From the NCBI GenBank assembly GCA_029005335.1, contig JAQXFT010000114.1, forward strand, positions 1 to 9,874: DNA of 9,874 nt, given 5' to 3'. The notes beneath the pieces are model-generated. The model had not been told where the DNA came from. It saw nothing but the letters and a program-made list of their open reading frames with translations, and made no database searches. Numbering within the stretch: the stretch's first letter is position 1; every line of letters starts with the position of its first letter. Both the position numbers and the translations under genes were made by a program. Below are positions 6,063 through 9,874 of the stretch, in pieces. This DNA is from Oscillospiraceae bacterium. GTDB lineage: Bacteria; Bacillota; Clostridia; Oscillospirales; Ruminococcaceae.

Positions 6063-6069
6063 CTAAAAA

Positions 6070-7056
6070 ATGGGTATAAATATTGTGTCTATGGGAAGTT
6101 ATGTTCCGGAGCAGTCCGTTACTAATGACGACCTTACTAAATTTGTTGAGACAAATGATGAATGGATAAGAACCAGAACAGGAATATCCTCAAGGCATAT
6201 TTCAGGCTGGGAGCCTACATGGTATATGGGTGCGGAAGCGTGTAAAAAGGCTATTGAAAAATCAGGAATCAATCCTGATGATATAGGTCTTATAATATGC
6301 TGTACTATAACAAATGATTTTCATACTCCGAGTGTTGCAAGCATAATTCAGAACGAGATAAAGGCATTCAACGCAATGGCTTTTGACCTTAATGCTGCAT
6401 GCACCGGATATATATATGCTATGGATACGGCAAGACGTTTTCTTGAAACCGAAAATAATATGAAATATGCACTTGTAGTCGCAAGCGAAAATCTCTCAAG
6501 AATTACAGACTTTACAGACAGGGGGACTTGTATACTTTTCGGTGACGGTGCATCAGCTTCTATAATAGAAAAAAGCGACAAGCTCTATTCAAGCTATCTT
6601 GCTTCTGACGGAAGCGGTGCAAGAGTTCTTTTTGCAAGAAGTATAAACCGCAAAGAGGAATTTGCCGATTCAACAGAATTTGACGACGGCTTTACAGACC
6701 CGAAAATGCATGCTCTTGTACAGAATGGCAAGGAAGTATATAAATTCGCTACAAAGGCCTTGCCAAAGGCTCTGGAGGGTGCGGCTGAAAAAATAGGTAT
6801 TACTGCTGATGATATTGATGTTATAGTACCACATCAGGCAAATCTGAGAATCATTGAGACGGCTGCTAAAAATATGAAAGTATCAATGGATAAGATTGTT
6901 GTTACTCTTGACCATAATGGCAATACATCAAGTGCATCTATTCCGCTTGCATTCGATGAAGCTCTCCAGAACGGAAAAATTAAAAGAGGAGATAAAGTAT
7001 GCATGGTAGGCTTCGGAGCAGGGCTTACTTATGGTGCAATTATTCTTGAATACTAA
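6070..7056 (+). CDS. fabH: Beta-ketoacyl-ACP synthase III
   Basis: A 328-residue cytosolic enzyme that starts fatty acid synthesis by condensing acetyl- or branched acyl-CoA with malonyl-ACP. The Cys-His-Asn catalytic set is complete: C111 in LNAACTGYIYA, H255 in VPHQANLRI and N285 in HNGNTSSASIP. Also visible are NDEWIRTRTGI (29-39), ILFGDGASA (155-163) and the C-terminal VGFGAGLTYGAIIL. Length is typical. The start is set by AGGGAGG upstream and gives the usual short N-terminus before GSYVPE. It is the first gene of the rightward fab operon and is divergent from fabD. No acpP follows, although many Firmicutes have one between fabH and fabK. Confidence 0.97.
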   Translation: MGINIVSMGSYVPEQSVTNDDLTKFVETNDEWIRTRTGISSRHISGWEPTWYMGAEACKKAIEKSGINPDDIGLIICCTITNDFHTPSVASIIQNEIKAFNAMAFDLNAACTGYIYAMDTARRFLETENNMKYALVVASENLSRITDFTDRGTCILFGDGASASIIEKSDKLYSSYLASDGSGARVLFARSINRKEEFADSTEFDDGFTDPKMHALVQNGKEVYKFATKALPKALEGAAEKIGITADDIDVIVPHQANLRIIETAAKNMKVSMDKIVVTLDHNGNTSSASIPLAFDEALQNGKIKRGDKVCMVGFGAGLTYGAIILEY

Positions 7057-7078
7057 ATCTGAAAGGAATACAAAATTT

Positions 7079-8005
7079 ATGAAGACAAAAATTACTGAAT
7101 TATTGAATTGTGAATATCCGATTTTACAGGGCGGTATGGCTTGGATTGCCGAAAGCAAGCTTGCATCTGCTGTATCAAATGCAGGAGGAGTAGGAATAAT
7201 AGCCGGAGGTTCTGCACCTATTGATTATCTCCGTGAACAAATCAGAGCCTGCAAGTCTATGACTGACAAGACTTTTGGAGTAAATATAATGCTTATGAGT
7301 CCGAATGCTGATGACCTTGCACAGCTTGTCATTGATGAGAAAGTACCATTAGTAACAACAGGTGCAGGAAATCCCGGAAAATATATTTCAGCCTGGAAAG
7401 AGGCAGGAATTAAGGTAATTCCGGTAATTCCGTCAGTAGCAATCGCAAAGCGTATGGAACGTGCCGGAGCTGATGCAGTAGTTGCAGAGGGTATGGAATC
7501 CGGAGGACATATCGGTGAAATTACTACAATGTGCCTTGTACCGCAGGTTGTTGATGCATTAAGTATTCCGGTAATCGCCGCAGGAGGTATTGCGGACGGC
7601 AGAGGAATTGCAGCATCATTTATGCTCGGTGCTGAGGGAGTACAGGCAGGAACTTGTTTCCTCGCTTCTGAAGAATGTCAGATTAATCCTACTTATAAGG
7701 AACTCGTTGTCAAGGCTAAGGATACTGACAGCGTTGTTACCGGAAGATATACAGGTCACCCGTGCAGAGGCATAAAGACAAAATTTTCAAAAATGCTTGC
7801 AAGCGGTGAAAAGGACGGCACACTTACTCCCGATGAATTTGAAAATCTCACACTCGGTTCACTCAGAAAGGCTGTTCAGGACGGCAATCTTGATGAGGGT
7901 TCATTCCTCTGCGGAGCTATTGCCGGTCTTGTCAGGGAAGTAAAGCCCTGCAGTGAAATTATTAAGGAAATGTTCGGACAGGCTGAAAAGCTTCTTAATG
8001 CTTAA
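7079..8005 (+). CDS. fabK: FMN-dependent enoyl-ACP reductase II
   Basis: A 308-residue flavoprotein of the nitronate monooxygenase-like TIM-barrel family that carries out the last reduction of each elongation cycle, trans-2-enoyl-ACP to acyl-ACP. Visible motifs are YPILQGGMAWI (13-23), VGIIAGGSAP (38-47), VNIMLMSPNA (68-77), EGMESGGHIGE (137-147, H144 matching the conserved active-site histidine) and IPVIAAGGIADGRG (163-176) for FMN phosphate binding. TGRYTGHPCR (221-230) follows. FabK rather than FabI implies low triclosan sensitivity at this step. The frame is open upstream to an ATG at 7031 inside fabH, but ATG 7079 is preferred because AAAGGAA (7062-7068) lies 10 nt before it and relatives begin there. 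It follows fabH by 22 bp. Confidence 0.95.
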   Translation: MKTKITELLNCEYPILQGGMAWIAESKLASAVSNAGGVGIIAGGSAPIDYLREQIRACKSMTDKTFGVNIMLMSPNADDLAQLVIDEKVPLVTTGAGNPGKYISAWKEAGIKVIPVIPSVAIAKRMERAGADAVVAEGMESGGHIGEITTMCLVPQVVDALSIPVIAAGGIADGRGIAASFMLGAEGVQAGTCFLASEECQINPTYKELVVKAKDTDSVVTGRYTGHPCRGIKTKFSKMLASGEKDGTLTPDEFENLTLGSLRKAVQDGNLDEGSFLCGAIAGLVREVKPCSEIIKEMFGQAEKLLNA

Positions 8006-8010
8006 ATAAA

Positions 8011-8103
8011 ACGTGATTGGGGTTGGTGTTCTGCCGGAGGAGGCTCTGCCCCCTCCGAACCTCCCCTGCAAGCCTTTTGAAAAAGGCTTGACCGAAAACT
8101 TTT
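8011..8103 (+). repeat. GC-rich REP-like element with two hairpins in the fabK-fabG gap
   Basis: The 115-bp gap between fabK and fabG is much richer in GC than the flanking genes and contains two stem-loops. The first pairs CGGAGG (8035-8040) with CCTCCG (8052-8057), continues after one mismatch with GGC/GCC (8042-8044 / 8048-8050), and has a 3-nt loop. The second is a perfect 10-bp stem, CAAGCCTTTT (8069-8078) with AAAAGGCTTG (8081-8090). No U-tract directly follows, so it is not a clear terminator, and fabG and fabF have no separate promoter that I can see. From memory, similar palindromic GC-rich blocks recur between genes in Ruminococcus-like genomes. That recurrence cannot be tested in one window. 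Confidence 0.6.
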
Positions 8104-8120
8104 AATTTTGGAGGATAACT

Positions 8121-8861
8121 ATGGCAACAGCAATTATAACAGGAGCATCTCAGGGAATAGGTGCTTGTATAGCAAAGAGACTTGCAAAGGACGGATTCGA
8201 TATAGCAATAAATCACTATCCGAGCGAAAGCGATAAGGCTAATGCTGAAAACGTTGCTAAGGAGTGTCAGGAATTTGGAGTTAAAGCAATATGCTTTCCG
8301 GCTGACGTTTCAAAATATGCGGACTGCGAAGAAATGGTAAAGGCAATAAAGGCTGAATTTGGTACAATAGATGTACTTGTAAACAATGCCGGAATCACTA
8401 AGGACGGACTCCTTGCAAGAATGAGCGAGGAGAGCTATGATGCAGTAATAGCGGTAAATCAGAAAAGCGTATTCAATATGACAAAGCACGTAGCTACTGT
8501 AATGATGAGACAGAGAAGCGGGCATATAATCAATCTTGCATCAGTAGCAGGACTTTACGGAAATCCCGGACAGTTCAATTATTCAGCATCAAAGGCTGCA
8601 ATAATCGGTATGACAAAGACTACTGCAAAGGAATTTGGTTCAAGAGGTATTACCTGCAATGCAGTAGCTCCGGGATTTATTAAAACTCCTATGACAGATA
8701 AGCTTACGGACGCACAGAGAGATGCTATGATTGCACAGATTGCAATGAAAAGATACGGAGAAGTTGAAGAAATAGCCGGAGTAGTTTCATTCCTTGCATC
8801 ATCGGATTCAAGCTATGTTACAGGACAGGTTATTGAAATATCCGGCGGACTTTCAATGTAA
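8121..8861 (+). CDS. fabG: 3-oxoacyl-ACP reductase
   Basis: A 246-residue short-chain dehydrogenase that reduces 3-ketoacyl-ACP to 3-hydroxyacyl-ACP with NADPH. The Rossmann loop TGASQGIG (7-14), NNAG (88-91) and the catalytic tetrad N113, S141, Y154 and K158 (YSASK 154-158) are all present. Also seen are NAVAPGFIKTPMT (positions about 179-191) and the C-terminal GQVIEISGGLSM typical of FabG. Length is normal. GGAGG (8110-8114) is 6 nt before the ATG. The gap from fabK is filled by the two-hairpin element, and fabF begins 25 bp after the stop. Given the operon context, fabG is preferred over another SDR function. Confidence 0.97.
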   Translation: MATAIITGASQGIGACIAKRLAKDGFDIAINHYPSESDKANAENVAKECQEFGVKAICFPADVSKYADCEEMVKAIKAEFGTIDVLVNNAGITKDGLLARMSEESYDAVIAVNQKSVFNMTKHVATVMMRQRSGHIINLASVAGLYGNPGQFNYSASKAAIIGMTKTTAKEFGSRGITCNAVAPGFIKTPMTDKLTDAQRDAMIAQIAMKRYGEVEEIAGVVSFLASSDSSYVTGQVIEISGGLSM

Positions 8862-8886
8862 GATTAAAAAAAGAAAGGATTACCAT

Positions 8887-9874
8887 ATGAAAAGAGTAGT
8901 AATAACAGGTATGGGAACTGTAAACCCTCTTGGAAATAATGTTGCCGATTTCTGGAAAGGAATTGTTGATAATAAAATAGGATTTTCATTTGTGGATAAA
9001 TTTGATTCTTCAAGAACAGGAGTTTCCATTGCCGGAACTGTAAAGAATTTCAACGAAGAAGATTATTACAATGACCCTGTTTGTTTTGATAAAAAAGAAT
9101 CAAGACGTATGGACAGATTCACAAAATTTGCTCTTGTATCAACGAGCGAGGCTCTTAAAGACTGCGGAACTGATTTCAAGGATATAGACCCTTACAGAGC
9201 AGGCGTTATAATAGGCTGTGGCATAGGCGGTCTTGAACTTACTGAACAGGAACATCAGAAATATCTTGAAAAAGGCCCCGGAAAAGTGTCAGTATTCTAC
9301 ATTCCTATGATGATTTCAAATATGGCAGCAGGTACTGTATCAATAAAAACAGGATTCAAGGGTGCAAACTTTGCAACAGTAACAGCATGTTCATCAGCAA
9401 CACATGCAATAGGTGAGGCATTCAGAAAAATAAAGGACGGTTATCTTGATGTATGTATCTGCGGAGGCACTGAAAGTACGGTTACAGAATTTGCACTCGG
9501 CGGATTCAGCAATATGAAAGCTCTTACAAAGTCAAATGACCTTGAACGTGCATCAATACCTTTTGACAAGGAAAGAAGCGGATTTGTACTCGGCGAAGGC
9601 TGTGGAATACTTGTGCTTGAGGAATATGAACACGCTAAGGCAAGAGGTGCTGAAATTTACGCTGAAATTGCGGGATACGGTGCAACATGTGACGGCTATC
9701 ATATGACATCACCGTCACCGGACGGAGAATCCGCCGGAATGGCTATGACTCTCGCTATGGAAGAGGCAGGCGTTAAGCCATGCGATGTTGACTATATAAA
9801 TGCTCATGGTACTTCAACAGGACTTAATGACAAATATGAAACAAGAGCTATAAAAAATGCACTCGGCGATGAGG
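8887..9874 (+). CDS. fabF: Beta-ketoacyl-ACP synthase II, N-terminal part (cut by window edge)
   Basis: The frame is open from ATG 8887 to the right edge, 329 codons of an enzyme that is usually about 410 residues. It elongates acyl-ACP by condensation with malonyl-ACP. Visible motifs are VVITGMGTVNPLG (4-16), SRRMDRFTKFAL (72-83), the nucleophile TACSSATHAIGEA (166-178, C168), GGTEST (193-198), IPFDKERSGFVLGEGCG (224-240) and the first catalytic histidine NAHGTST (305-311, H307). The second catalytic histidine and the glycine-rich NSFGFGG end lie beyond the window. AAAGGA (8874-8879) precedes the ATG by 7 nt. It is the last visible gene of the rightward fab operon. Confidence 0.96.
   Translation, partial: MKRVVITGMGTVNPLGNNVADFWKGIVDNKIGFSFVDKFDSSRTGVSIAGTVKNFNEEDYYNDPVCFDKKESRRMDRFTKFALVSTSEALKDCGTDFKDIDPYRAGVIIGCGIGGLELTEQEHQKYLEKGPGKVSVFYIPMMISNMAAGTVSIKTGFKGANFATVTACSSATHAIGEAFRKIKDGYLDVCICGGTESTVTEFALGGFSNMKALTKSNDLERASIPFDKERSGFVLGEGCGILVLEEYEHAKARGAEIYAEIAGYGATCDGYHMTSPSPDGESAGMAMTLAMEEAGVKPCDVDYINAHGTSTGLNDKYETRAIKNALGDE

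Noticed and set aside
7031..8005. Longer fabK starting at ATG 7031
   Set aside because: That ATG lies inside fabH; ATG 7079 has its own AAAGGAA site and the usual FabK N-terminus.
8069..8090. Rho-independent terminator between fabK and fabG
   Set aside because: The stem is perfect but ACCG follows it instead of a T-run, and no new promoter for fabG is visible, so it is treated as a repeat element.
7995..8216. Minus-strand frame of 73 codons across the fabK-fabG gap
   Set aside because: It is the complement of the hairpin element and the fabG start, rich in Cys/Tyr, with no ribosome binding site.

Overview
The window looks like chromosome from a low-to-moderate GC Gram-positive anaerobe of the Ruminococcus / Oscillospiraceae type. 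The pointers are a type I dockerin (a cellulosome attachment module), BspA-like leucine-rich repeats, FabK rather than FabI as enoyl-ACP reductase, strong AGGAGG-like ribosome binding sites, and consensus sigma-A promoters. Species assignment is inference. No mobile element, tRNA, rRNA or CRISPR array is visible. Both edges cut genes.

Left part, all on the minus strand and read from right to left: fabD (4913-5824), aroE (3966-4805), aroK (3446-3952), an amidohydrolase (2258-3445) and a secreted LRR-dockerin protein (1255-2232). Spacing is tight (107, 13, 0 and 25 bp), so this is probably one transcription unit headed by the fabD promoter. A second minus-strand unit starts at a good extended -10 promoter near 1205-1232. 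It holds a SIMIBI-type P-loop ATPase (495-1154) and a second BspA-like LRR protein (1-487, C-terminus off the window).

Right part, plus strand: fabH (6070-7056), fabK (7079-8005), fabG (8121-8861) and the start of fabF (8887-9874). With the divergent fabD, these supply the malonyl transfer, initiation, elongation, keto-reduction and enoyl-reduction steps of type II fatty acid synthesis. No acpP, fabZ or acc gene and no FabT/FapR-type regulator gene is in the window.

The 245-bp divergent fabD/fabH region carries a promoter for each side, three tandem 10-bp AT-rich repeats, and several short palindromes. A GC-rich element with two hairpins fills the fabK-fabG gap, which is where fabD sits in the usual Firmicutes order. 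The most striking unexplained signal is a full-consensus promoter (TTGACA, 18 bp, TATAAT, with extended TG) at 4869-4898. It points rightward into the 3' end of fabD, so it should produce RNA antisense to fabD. Most genes here are ordinary housekeeping genes. The novelty lies in the arrangement and the regulatory DNA, not in an unknown protein system.
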